From Acrocarpospora catenulata (GTDB lineage: Bacteria > Actinomycetota > Actinomycetes > Streptosporangiales > Streptosporangiaceae), in contig NZ_JAHCST010000006.1 in the NCBI RefSeq assembly GCF_018476525.1, positions 1-64,000 on the forward strand: DNA of 64,000 bases, given 5' to 3'. This document shows positions 50,073 through 58,321 of this stretch, piece after piece (positions within the stretch are counted from its first letter, which is position 1; every line of letters begins with the position of its first letter). The notes under the pieces are model-generated. The model was not told the DNA's origin and ran no database searches. It saw only the letters and a program-made list of their open reading frames with translations. A program made the translations under genes and the position numbers.

Positions 50073-51476
50073 TCAGGCGCGTCGCATGGCGAACCCGGCG
50101 ATCGTCGCCCCGGCAAGCGCCAGACCGCTCGCCGTCAGGAAGGCGGCATGCAGGCCGGCCGCGAAGGTGGCCGGGCCCGCCGAGGCCGTGACGGCCATGA
50201 TGCCCGCGATGGCCACCACGGACGCGAAGACGGCGATGCCCACGATGCCACCGCCCATCTGCAGGAACTTGATCAGCCCGGACACCACGCCCGCGTTGTG
50301 CGGCTCAGCCCCGGCCAGCGCGGCCACCGTCGCGGCCACCGTCGACAGTCCGCCGCCGAAACCGATCAGCAGCATCGGTGGCAGCACGTCCACCCAGTAG
50401 GACAGGCCGGAGGACGGCTGCCGCGCGTAGACGGCGAGCCCCGCGGCGAGCACCAGCATGGCCACGACCACGACCCGGCCCGCTCCGAACCGGTCGATGA
50501 GCGGCCTGGCCAGGCCCAGCGAGACCAGCCCGATGGCCACGTTGATGGGGATGAACGCCAAGCCGGTGTCCCAGCTGTCGTAGTGCAGCACGCTCTGCAG
50601 GTACTGGGTCTGGAGGAAGAACTGGCCGAGCAGACAGGCGCTGGCGATGCCCAGCACGACCCCGCTGCCGATGATCGGCCGTGACCTGAGCATCCACAGC
50701 GGGACCAGTTCCGCGCGGCCGATGCGCTGCGCGAGAGCGAAGCCCGCCAGTGACAGGGTTCCGGCGACCGCCATGATGCCCGTGAACGTGGAAGGGCGGC
50801 CGCTCTCGCCGACGCTGACGATGGCCGTGACCCAGGCCGCGAGACCGCCGGCCACGAACACCCCCGGCACGACGCCGATCTCCCGGCGGGCCGGGACGGC
50901 GTCGGCGGTCAGGAAGACCCGTCCGAGGACCAGGACGGCGAGCCCGAGCGCGACGTTGATGCCGAAGATCCAGCGCCACCCCATCCAGTGGGTGATCGCA
51001 CCGCCCACCACCAGGCCGAACGAGGAGCCGAGGATGGAGCCCACGGTGATGATCGACAGGGCCTTCGCGCGGGCGCCCTCCCGCGTGTACATCCGGGCCA
51101 GGATCGCCAGTTCCACCGCGGTCGCCAGGGACGCGCCGAATCCCTGGCCGACGCGCGAGAGCACGAGCCCGGCCGCGCTCGCGCTGAGGCCGCAGGAGGC
51201 CGAGGCCACCACGAAGACGGTGACACCGAGCAGGAAGATCCGTCGCGGGCCGAACACGTCGCAGAGGCGTCCGGCGATCAGCAGGGTCGCCGTCAGCGCG
51301 ACCAGGTAGCCGTTGAGCACCCAGGACACCGTGGACGTGCCGAAGCCGAGGGCCAGCCGCATCTCCGGCAGGGCGACGTTGACGATCGTCACGTCGGAGG
51401 AGTTCATCGCCTGGGTCAGGCAGAGGGTGAACAACGCGACGCTCCGCCGGAACGCCGGGGGGATCCGCTCACCCAT
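50073..51476 (-). CDS. MFS transporter, DHA2 (EmrB/QacA) type
   Basis: A 467-residue membrane protein from ATG 51476. It shows SSDVTIVNVALPEMRLALGF (the first-helix D-x-T-I-V-N-V-A-L-P motif of EmrB/QacA transporters), GRLCDVFGPRRIFLLG (motif A) and SRVGQGFGASLATAVELAIL (motif C region), with about 14 hydrophobic segments. It is the last gene of the leftward nitronate monooxygenase/ligase operon and converges with the CoA-transferase gene 5 bp away. Export or import of the pathway compound is possible. Confidence 0.9.
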   Translation of the reverse strand: MGERIPPAFRRSVALFTLCLTQAMNSSDVTIVNVALPEMRLALGFGTSTVSWVLNGYLVALTATLLIAGRLCDVFGPRRIFLLGVTVFVVASASCGLSASAAGLVLSRVGQGFGASLATAVELAILARMYTREGARAKALSIITVGSILGSSFGLVVGGAITHWMGWRWIFGINVALGLAVLVLGRVFLTADAVPARREIGVVPGVFVAGGLAAWVTAIVSVGESGRPSTFTGIMAVAGTLSLAGFALAQRIGRAELVPLWMLRSRPIIGSGVVLGIASACLLGQFFLQTQYLQSVLHYDSWDTGLAFIPINVAIGLVSLGLARPLIDRFGAGRVVVVAMLVLAAGLAVYARQPSSGLSYWVDVLPPMLLIGFGGGLSTVAATVAALAGAEPHNAGVVSGLIKFLQMGGGIVGIAVFASVVAIAGIMAVTASAGPATFAAGLHAAFLTASGLALAGATIAGFAMRRA

Positions 51477-51580
51477 TCCGGCACCCCGTACGAACGTGGA
51501 AGGGCCGGCGGACGGCCACACACAGTTGCGAGAAGACCATCCCCGGCCTGTCCAATCCGGTGTTGTCGTTACAGGTGTTT

Positions 51581-51889
51581 TCAGTCGGTGGATGGCAACG
51601 GGTTGGGGGCCTTGAGCTGCAGGACCTGTCCGGCGTTCGCCAGGGTTGCGGCGCCCGGCTTGGTGACCAGGACCTCCAGGGTGCCGCTCAGGCCCACATA
51701 CCGCTTGCCCAGGGCGGTGCCGCCCATCATCGCAGAGTCGGGGGCCAGGCCCTGGTCCACGTCCGCGCCGACCTCGACGACGGGCTGGCCGCCGGCGGTG
51801 AGGTCGATCTCCGCGTCCGGCGCCTTGATGACGATGAACTCTGCGGTGCAGACCTGGCTTTGCAGCCGCTGCCCGGTTCGTACGCGCAT
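51581..51889 (-). CDS. Small conserved protein encoded beside acyl-CoA ligase
   Basis: A 102-residue protein from ATG 51889 behind GGGAGG. The pattern MRVRTGQRLQSQVCTAEFIV, GGQPVVEVGADVDQ, GKRYVGLSGTLEVLVTKPGA and the end LKAPNPLPSTD suggests a small beta-rich domain. Similar proteins occur next to acyl-CoA synthetase and crotonase genes in actinobacteria, as far as I recognise; no function is known to me. It starts 26 bp after the ligase gene. The single Cys (QVC) and the KPLP-like end are probably the conserved features. Confidence 0.7.
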   Translation of the reverse strand: MRVRTGQRLQSQVCTAEFIVIKAPDAEIDLTAGGQPVVEVGADVDQGLAPDSAMMGGTALGKRYVGLSGTLEVLVTKPGAATLANAGQVLQLKAPNPLPSTD

Positions 51890-51915
51890 GTTTCCTCCCA
51901 AAGTTCGGGGTGCCG

Positions 51916-53406
51916 CTAGTCCGCCGAGGCCAGGGCCAGGACGATGTCCCGCCGGAGCAGCTTGCCCGTCGGAGTGTACGGAAGCTCGGTCCACACATGG
52001 ACCTGGTCGGGGGTCTTTGAGCTGCGAAGACGGGTCTTCACCCACGACCGGAGCTCCTCCTCGGAGATCTCCGCGCCGTCCGCGGGGACGACGACGGCGA
52101 TCAGCCGCTGCCCCCAGGTGTCGTCGGGCATGCCGACCACCGCCACGTCCCGCACGTTCGCATGCTCGACCAGCACGGCCTCGATCTCGGCGGGCGCGAT
52201 GTTCTCGCCGCCGCGGATGATCGTGTCGTCCGCCCGGCCCTCGATGTAGAGGAATCCCGCCGGGTCCAGCCACGCCCGGTCCCGGGTGGGGAACCAGCCG
52301 TCGACCAGCACCGAGCCCTGCCCGAGGTACTCCCCCGACACCTGGGGGCCGCGGACCCACAACTCGCCGACCTCGCCCGGCGGGAGCGGGTTCCCGTCGG
52401 GGTCGCGGATCTCCGCCTCCACGCCGGGCACGAGCCGCCCCGCCGATGCCAGCCGCCGACTGACCTCGGGATCGTCGGAGGCCGCGGCCTCGCGGTGATC
52501 CTCCGGTCCGAGCACGGCGATGGTGGAACTCGTCTCGGTCAGCCCGTACGCGTTGGCGAACCCCGTGGTGGGGAACGCCCGCAACGCCTTGAGCAGAACC
52601 GGCGCCGGCATGCGGGCGCCGCCGTAGGCGATGGATCGGAGCCGGGGCAGGTCCGCCGGCCTGCCCGCCAGCGCCTCGACGATCCTGGCGAGCATGGTCG
52701 GCACCAGCATGGCCGTGGTGACGGCGTTCTCGCGGGCCGCGCGCAGCCACCCCTCGGCCGAGAAGTCCTCCAGGTACACCATCCTCCGGCCGGCGTAGAG
52801 GCTGGTCAGGACGGTGCCGACGCCGGCGATGTGGTAGGGCGGAACGCTGATGAGGGCGGCGTCCGACTCCTCGGCCGACCCGAACTCGACGGTCTGCACG
52901 ACGTAGGACATCAGGTGCGAGTGGCGCAACACGACCGTCTTGGGTGTTGACGTGGTCCCGCTGGTGAACAGCAGCACGGCGGGCGCGGACTCCTCCGGCC
53001 AGCCCGGCGCGTCCTGATCCGGCTTGGCGGGCCGCGTCAGCAGATCCGCGGTCGCCAGGAGGGGTGAGGACCTGGCCACCACCATGTCGCGCAGCGCCTC
53101 ATCCACGATGATCAGTGGACGGTCCAGCCGGTCGAGCGCGGCGTTCAGCTGTGCCTGGCCGAGGCGGTAGTTCAACGGGGAGACGGGCACGCCGGCCCGG
53201 GCGGAGGCGAAGATCGCGATCGGGAACGACGGACCGTTGACGCCCAGATAGGCGACGGTTCCCGCCCCCGCCTCCACGATCGCCTGGGCGACGGCGTCCA
53301 CCCGGTCGGCGAACTGCCGTACGGTCAGCGTGGCGGCGGGACTGCTGATCGCCACGCGGTCCGGCGTCGCGGACAATGCCATCTCAAGTATCAGCGAGAT
53401 ACTCAA
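51916..53406 (-). CDS. Acyl-CoA synthetase / AMP-dependent ligase (ANL superfamily)
   Basis: A 496-residue enzyme. TTG 53406 is preceded by GAGAGGTGA and is the likely start; ATG 53382 is the alternative. The adenylate-forming motifs are VLLFTSGTTSTPKTVVLRHS (P-loop), GLTETSSTIAVLG, DRAWLDPAGFLYIEGRADD and the C-terminal PYTPTGKLLRRD with the catalytic Lys. It would activate a carboxylic acid as its CoA ester at the expense of ATP, feeding the CoA-transferases and dehydrogenases nearby. The chain-length or ring preference cannot be read. Confidence 0.92.
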   Translation of the reverse strand: MSISLILEMALSATPDRVAISSPAATLTVRQFADRVDAVAQAIVEAGAGTVAYLGVNGPSFPIAIFASARAGVPVSPLNYRLGQAQLNAALDRLDRPLIIVDEALRDMVVARSSPLLATADLLTRPAKPDQDAPGWPEESAPAVLLFTSGTTSTPKTVVLRHSHLMSYVVQTVEFGSAEESDAALISVPPYHIAGVGTVLTSLYAGRRMVYLEDFSAEGWLRAARENAVTTAMLVPTMLARIVEALAGRPADLPRLRSIAYGGARMPAPVLLKALRAFPTTGFANAYGLTETSSTIAVLGPEDHREAAASDDPEVSRRLASAGRLVPGVEAEIRDPDGNPLPPGEVGELWVRGPQVSGEYLGQGSVLVDGWFPTRDRAWLDPAGFLYIEGRADDTIIRGGENIAPAEIEAVLVEHANVRDVAVVGMPDDTWGQRLIAVVVPADGAEISEEELRSWVKTRLRSSKTPDQVHVWTELPYTPTGKLLRRDIVLALASAD

Positions 53407-53449
53407 GCTTCACCTCTCACGTTGCAGGGAACAGGGCGCACCGGACCGA

Positions 53450-54583
53450 TCAGCCCTCGGGGAGGGAGAACTCCGAGGAGACGCGCTGCATGGTATCGGC
53501 GTACTCTTCGACGATCTCGTAGACGACCTCGCTGACCGAGCGCACCCGGTTCATCCGGCTGACGATCTGTCCTACCGGGGAGCCGACCAGTTCGTTGACG
53601 CCGGCGCGCCTGGCACGGTCGGTGTACTCGGCGAAGAGCATGTACTGCAGCGGCATGGGCAGGCAGCCCGGCCCCTGCGGGTCGTCCCAGGCCTCGGTCC
53701 ACGGGGTCCGCATCTGGCGGTTCGGCTTGCCGGTCTGTGCCTTGGACCGGACGGTGTCGGTCGAGGTCATCTCGCACATCCGCGCCATCATCCACGGATC
53801 GGTCCCGGACTCGTGGGTGGTCAGCCAGATGGAGCCGGTCCAGACGCCCTTCGCGCCCAGGCACATGGCCGCGGCCATCTGCCGGCCGGTGCCGATGCCG
53901 CCCGCCGCGAGGACCGGCACGTCGCCCACGGCGTCCACGACGTCGGGGATCAGGACCATGCTGCCGATCTCCCCCGTGTGCGCGGCCGCCTCGTAGGACT
54001 GGGCGATGATGAAGTCCACGCCGGTCGCGGCGCTGCGGGCCGCCTGGTGCGGCTTGCCGACGAGTGTGCCCACCTTGATGCCCTTGCGGTGCGCCGCTTC
54101 GACGATATCCGCCGGGGGCGGGCCCAGCGCGCTCACCAGGAAGGACGCGTTCCCCTCCAGCACGGCGTCGATCTGCTGGGCACCACCGGCCGCCGTGAAC
54201 CCCGCGGTGGTGAAGCCGTGGCCGTCCTGGTGTGTGGCGGGCGGCGCCGGCGGGACGCCGAACTTCTCCATCAGGGCCTCGGCGTAGGCGCGGTGCCCGG
54301 CCGGGATCATCGCGGCGAGGTCGTCGGTCACCGCGGCCGCGTCGGTCAGCCCCGATTCCCGGTCCACCGTGCGGACCGGGATGACGACGTCGACGCCGTA
54401 GGGCTTGCCGGCGCAGTTGTCGTCGAGCCACTTCATCTCGATCGCGATCTGTTCCGGCTGCATCGCCAGGATGCCCAGGACCCCCACACCTCCGGCACGC
54501 GACACCGCGGCCACCACGTCTCGACAGTGACTGAACGCGAAGATCGGGTACTCGATCCCGAAGTCCGACGCGAACTTGTTCAA
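53450..54583 (-). CDS. Nitronate monooxygenase / 2-nitropropane dioxygenase-like flavoprotein
   Basis: A 377-residue TIM-barrel flavoenzyme. The TTG at 54583 is chosen as start because GGAGGAG lies just upstream; there is no ATG nearby. FMN-binding features are FAFSHCRDVVAAVSRAGGVG, GVDFIIAQSYEAAAHTGEIG, VPVLAAGGIGTGRQMAAAM and GAKGVWTGSIWLTT. The catalytic-type His in AAAHTGE is present. Members near acyl-CoA genes may oxidise acyl-CoA-like or enoyl substrates rather than nitronates. It is the first gene of a four-gene leftward operon. Confidence 0.88.
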   Translation of the reverse strand: MNKFASDFGIEYPIFAFSHCRDVVAAVSRAGGVGVLGILAMQPEQIAIEMKWLDDNCAGKPYGVDVVIPVRTVDRESGLTDAAAVTDDLAAMIPAGHRAYAEALMEKFGVPPAPPATHQDGHGFTTAGFTAAGGAQQIDAVLEGNASFLVSALGPPPADIVEAAHRKGIKVGTLVGKPHQAARSAATGVDFIIAQSYEAAAHTGEIGSMVLIPDVVDAVGDVPVLAAGGIGTGRQMAAAMCLGAKGVWTGSIWLTTHESGTDPWMMARMCEMTSTDTVRSKAQTGKPNRQMRTPWTEAWDDPQGPGCLPMPLQYMLFAEYTDRARRAGVNELVGSPVGQIVSRMNRVRSVSEVVYEIVEEYADTMQRVSSEFSLPEG

Positions 54584-54874
54584 GGAACTCCTCCTGACCT
54601 CGACCGCCAGGGAACGACGAGCTAGCCACCGCTGCGGCGAAGATGATTGCGTAACAACACACACATATATTTTCGGCCCCCAATGCATACCTCACGGCGC
54701 GGCTGAGGGTCAACTGGATCGGCAACCCGCCCACGACCTTCCTGCGAACATCGGGCACGGCGCGCAGCGATTCCCTCACAGGCGGGCACCGGCGGATACC
54801 TGACCCTCGCCCCATCCCTTGATACTTGCCAGACCGTACGAAAATATGTTGCGGCAAGGAGAAAGGAGGGGGCC
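54584..54874. promoter_or_regulatory. Divergent promoter region (nitronate monooxygenase / CoA-transferase operons)
   Basis: About 290 bp. An AT-rich patch lies at 54640-54690 (ACAACACACACATATATTTT), probably for the leftward operon. ATACTTGCCA at 54822-54831, 44 bp before the rightward start, recurs at 57321-57330 before the crotonase gene. AAGGAGG precedes ATG 54875. No gene is present. Confidence 0.4.
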
Positions 54875-56032
54875 ATGGCATCCCCCGACGACACCCGCGA
54901 ACGCCCGCAACCGCCACGGGACGCGATCCCCGGACCGCTGGCCGGCCTGCGGGTGGTCGAGCTCACCGGCGGCATCGCCGGCCGGTACTGCTCCCGATTG
55001 CTGGCCGGCTACGGCGCGGACGTCATCCGTGTCGATCCACCGCCCGGCCACCCGCCGCCAGAGCCGGAGCCGCTGGATCTGCTGGTGAACGCCGACAAGC
55101 GGTCCGTCACCCTCGACATGACCACCCAGACCGGCCGAGACCTGCTGTCGCGCCTGCTCGCCACGGCCGACATCGTCGTCACCGACGACGCCTGGCCCGC
55201 CGCGACGGGCCCGGCCCCGGCCATCGACGCCGGCGCGACCCGCCCCGGCGCCGTGATCACCAGGATCTCCACCTTCGGTCCGGGCGGGCCCTACGAATCG
55301 TGGGCCGGAAACGACTTCGTTCTCACGGCGCTGGGCGGCTGGACCGCCACCCAGGGCCGTACGGAACAGCCGACCTTCATCGGTGGGCCGTACGTCTCAT
55401 TCCTGACCGGGACGCACGCCGCCTTCGGCTGCGTCAGCGCCGTGCTCCACGCCGAAGCCACCGGAGCGGGCCAGACGGTCGAGGTCGCGGCCCTGGAGGT
55501 CGCGGCCACCTGCCTCCTCTACGACCATGTTGCTTTCGCCTACACCGGCAACACCCGCCGGCGCCTCGGCAACATCCTCGGCGCGCCCTGGCTGGTGCTC
55601 CCGGTGTCCGACGGCCACGTCGCGATCATCGGAATCCGGGAGTGGGCGGAGTTCTGGACCGTGATCCTGGCCGGAGCGGAGATCCCGCCCGATCCGAGTT
55701 CCGCCACGACCGCCGCCGAGCGCGCCGCCCTCACCGAGGTCCTGCACCGGCACGTGGCCCACCTCAAGAAGCGCGAGTTCTTCGAGACCGCGCAACTGCT
55801 CGGCGTCATCTCGGCGGAGGTGCTGACGCCCGCCGACGTCCTGGCGTCGCCGCAGTACGCCGCGCGCGACTACTTCGTCACCGCCGAGCATCCCCTCGCC
55901 GGCACGCTGCGGTATCCCGGCCCGCCCAGCCGCATGCTCGCCACGCCATGGCTGCGCCGGCCCGCGCCGACACCCGGCCGGCACACCGCCGAGGTCCTCG
56001 ACAGCTTGACACCGCAAGGGGTGAGGGCATGA
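54875..56032 (+). CDS. Family III CoA-transferase subunit, probably lacking the Asp nucleophile
   Basis: A 385-residue CaiB/BaiF protein from ATG 54875, which follows AAGGAGGGGG. The fold is clear: LAGLRVVELTGGIAGRYCSR, LLAGYGADVIRVDPP and the C-terminal PAPTPGRHTAEVLDS. At the nucleophile position the sequence is FIGGPYVSFLTG rather than a G-D-x-x-x-G pattern, so Asp seems to be replaced. It overlaps the next CoA-transferase by 4 bp (ATGA), which carries the Asp. It is therefore probably the non-catalytic half of a heteromer, as in the benzylsuccinate CoA-transferase BbsEF type. Confidence 0.88.
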   Translation: MASPDDTRERPQPPRDAIPGPLAGLRVVELTGGIAGRYCSRLLAGYGADVIRVDPPPGHPPPEPEPLDLLVNADKRSVTLDMTTQTGRDLLSRLLATADIVVTDDAWPAATGPAPAIDAGATRPGAVITRISTFGPGGPYESWAGNDFVLTALGGWTATQGRTEQPTFIGGPYVSFLTGTHAAFGCVSAVLHAEATGAGQTVEVAALEVAATCLLYDHVAFAYTGNTRRRLGNILGAPWLVLPVSDGHVAIIGIREWAEFWTVILAGAEIPPDPSSATTAAERAALTEVLHRHVAHLKKREFFETAQLLGVISAEVLTPADVLASPQYAARDYFVTAEHPLAGTLRYPGPPSRMLATPWLRRPAPTPGRHTAEVLDSLTPQGVRA

Positions 56033-57282
56033 ACGATTCGAGCCAGGCTCCGATGAGCGGGTTGCGCGTGGTCGACTTCACCATGGGGTGGGCGGGACCC
56101 GCCCTGACCCAGATGCTGGCCGACCACGGCGCCGACGTCATCAAGATCGAGTCATGTACCAGGACCGACTGGTGGCGAACGTCCCGCGCCCTGTTCGTGG
56201 ACGGTCCAGAAGATCTCGACCAGGCGTGGGAGTGGTCCCCCCTGTTCAACGCGGTGAACGAGAACAAGCGCGGCATCACCCTCGATCTCGACCATCCCCG
56301 CGGCCGGGAGCTGGCCCGCGCCCTCATCGCCCGGGCCGACCTGGTGGTCGAGAACTTCACCCCGCGCGTCATGAAGAACTTCGGCTTCGACTACGCCGGC
56401 CTCACCGCCGAGAACCCGAGGCTGATCATGGTCTCGATGCCCGCATTCGGCGCGGAGGGGCCGTGGGCGAACTTCAAGGCGACCGCGTTCGCGACCGAGT
56501 CTGTCGCGGGCATCGCAGCGCTGGCCGGGGACCCCGGCGAGCCCATGCTGCCCTCGACCGCCTTCGCCGATCCCAACGCCGGCGTCGTCGGTGCCCTTTC
56601 GGTCGCGATGGCGTTGCGGTACCGGCGCCTCACCGGCCGGGGCCAGCACATCGAGGTCGCGCAGATCGAGGCGCTGACGCCGTTCATCGGCGCGGCTCTG
56701 CTGAAGACGCAGCTGACCGGCGCCGAGCCGCCGCGGCGCGGCAACCGATCCGCCACGGCTGCCCCGCAGGGCGTCTATCCGGGCCTGGGCGAGGATCAGT
56801 GGATCGCCATCTCCGTCGAGAACGACGAACAGTGGGATCAGCTGGCCCGGCTCGCCGGCCTCGGCCACGACGAGACCACGAGATGGGCGACGCGGGAACG
56901 CCGGATCGCCGATCAGGACGCCCTCGACGCGCGCGTTTCGGCGTTCACCCTGCACCATTCGCCTGCCTCGCTCGCGCGGGAACTGCAGTCCAGGGGCATC
57001 CCGGCGGGGGCCGTCCAGGATGCGGCCCAGGTGCTTGATGACCCTCACCTCAACGCCCGGGGGTTCTTCCGGATGGTCGATCGGGCCGTGGTCGGAACGT
57101 TTCCCTACCCCGGCCCTCCCGTCCGGCTCTCCCTGACCCCCCCGAGGCGGAACCGGCCCGCGCCGACCCTGGGCGAGCACAACGAGGAAGTACTGATCAA
57201 CGAACTCGGCCTGACCGATGACGACGTCCGGCGGCTCGAAGCCGACGGTGTGATCGGCACGGCGCCGCGATTCAGACGATGA
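56029..57282 (+). CDS. Family III CoA-transferase, catalytic subunit
   Basis: A 417-residue CaiB/BaiF protein from ATG 56029, overlapping the previous stop (ATGA). Family features include LRVVDFTMGWAGPALTQMLA, DHGADVIKIESCTRTDWW, NKRGITLDLDHPRGRELARA and the nucleophile region STAFADPNAGVVGAL with Asp. The C-terminal block is PTLGEHNEEVLINELGL. Its sequence resembles domain 2 of the fused enzyme at 41229, including the DWWR/WWEHS stretch and N-KRGITLDL, so the pair and the fusion are paralogous systems. Confidence 0.9.
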   Translation: MNDSSQAPMSGLRVVDFTMGWAGPALTQMLADHGADVIKIESCTRTDWWRTSRALFVDGPEDLDQAWEWSPLFNAVNENKRGITLDLDHPRGRELARALIARADLVVENFTPRVMKNFGFDYAGLTAENPRLIMVSMPAFGAEGPWANFKATAFATESVAGIAALAGDPGEPMLPSTAFADPNAGVVGALSVAMALRYRRLTGRGQHIEVAQIEALTPFIGAALLKTQLTGAEPPRRGNRSATAAPQGVYPGLGEDQWIAISVENDEQWDQLARLAGLGHDETTRWATRERRIADQDALDARVSAFTLHHSPASLARELQSRGIPAGAVQDAAQVLDDPHLNARGFFRMVDRAVVGTFPYPGPPVRLSLTPPRRNRPAPTLGEHNEEVLINELGLTDDDVRRLEADGVIGTAPRFRR

Positions 57283-57320
57283 TCTCGGGGTCCGCAAGCA
57301 CCTTCGATCCACCCTGGAAA

Positions 57321-57342
57321 ATACTTGCCAACGTGTAGGCAA
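57321..57342 (+). promoter_or_regulatory. Conserved upstream motif with dyad (ATACTTGCCA ... GGCAA)
   Basis: ATACTTGCCA at 57321-57330 matches 54822-54831 upstream of the CoA-transferase pair. Here TTGCC (57325) and GGCAA (57338) form a dyad around AACGTGTA. It lies 59 bp before the crotonase start and could be a shared regulator site. Confidence 0.4.
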
Positions 57343-57388
57343 CTGTGCCACATTCGGCAATGGTTAACCTGACGGAAACGGAGTATCG

Positions 57389-58150
57389 GTGAGCTACGTC
57401 GAACTTGAACGAAACGGTTCTGTTGCGATCATTCGCCTCAATCGCCCGGAACGGATGAACGCGCTGGGCGCCGAGATGCTCGATCAACTTCGCGCCGCCT
57501 ACACCGAAGTCGACACCGACGACGGCATCGCGGTGGGCATCATCACCGGCAACGGCCGGGCCTTCTGCGCCGGTCGCGACATCAAGGAGGCCAACACCGG
57601 CGACACCCCGCTGGAACAGCAGGCGACCTCGAAGAACGTCGACCTGTACATGGAGAACCACCGGGCCAAGCCCATGATCGCCGCGGTCAACGGCTACGCC
57701 GGAGGCGCGGGCTTCTACCTCGCGACCCGTGCGGTCGACCTGGTGGTGTGCAGCCCGTCGGCCAGTTTCCAGATCGCGGAGGTGCCGCGCGGCCTGCTGC
57801 ACGGCTGGCAGAGCGGCTACTACTTCAACCTGAGCCGGGCCGCCTCGATCGAGCTGGCGTTCGGCTTCCGCGTCTCGGGTGAGCGCGCGTACGCGATGGG
57901 CCTGGCCAACGAGCTGACCTCGGACGAGGACCTGCTCGCCACCGCCGTGAAACGGGCGGAGTACATCGCCCAGATGCCGGCCGGTGTCATCGCGGACAAC
58001 CGGGCACTGCGCGCGAAGCTGGAGAACGTGGTCGCCAGGGAGCTCGAAGTCGAAGGGCAGCAGCGATTCCGGGCGCTGGTGAACGCCGGGGTGGCCGCCG
58101 AGGGCGACCGCTCCTTCCTGGAGAAGCGCTCCGCCGCGTTCGGCGGATAG
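57389..58150 (+). CDS. Enoyl-CoA hydratase/isomerase (crotonase)
   Basis: A 253-residue crotonase of standard length from GTG 57389. Typical segments are AIIRLNRPERMNALGAEMLD, the oxyanion/CoA segment TGNGRAFCAGRDIKEA, MIAAVNGYAGGAGFYLATRA and FQIAEVPRGLLHGWQSGYYF. The second Glu of classical hydratases is replaced in the region VPRGLLHG, so isomerase or other chemistry is possible. It lies between the CoA-transferase pair and the Opp operon and would act on the CoA ester they produce. Confidence 0.92.
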   Translation: MSYVELERNGSVAIIRLNRPERMNALGAEMLDQLRAAYTEVDTDDGIAVGIITGNGRAFCAGRDIKEANTGDTPLEQQATSKNVDLYMENHRAKPMIAAVNGYAGGAGFYLATRAVDLVVCSPSASFQIAEVPRGLLHGWQSGYYFNLSRAASIELAFGFRVSGERAYAMGLANELTSDEDLLATAVKRAEYIAQMPAGVIADNRALRAKLENVVARELEVEGQQRFRALVNAGVAAEGDRSFLEKRSAAFGG

Positions 58151-58321
58151 CCCGGATGGCGGCGCCACACCGCCGACCGGCCGCGGGCTGAGCCCACACG
58201 CACGGAACGAGCCGGGCCAGCCCGGGCCCAAATTACTTTACAGACATACCGCAAATTCACCAGGCGGAACCGTGCTCGCGACCGGGTCGCAGCGCCGCCG
58301 GGTTCCCGAACGGAGATCCAG

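Noticed and set aside
48319-50684. Long plus-strand frames overlapping the double MarR and CoA-transferase genes
   Set aside because: The part before 48844 is an out-of-frame shadow of the MarR gene, and the alternative frame to 50684 is Arg-rich noise.
53450-54583. Nitronate monooxygenase as proof of nitroalkane degradation
   Set aside because: This fold is widespread in acyl-CoA clusters with unknown substrates; no other nitro-metabolism gene is present.
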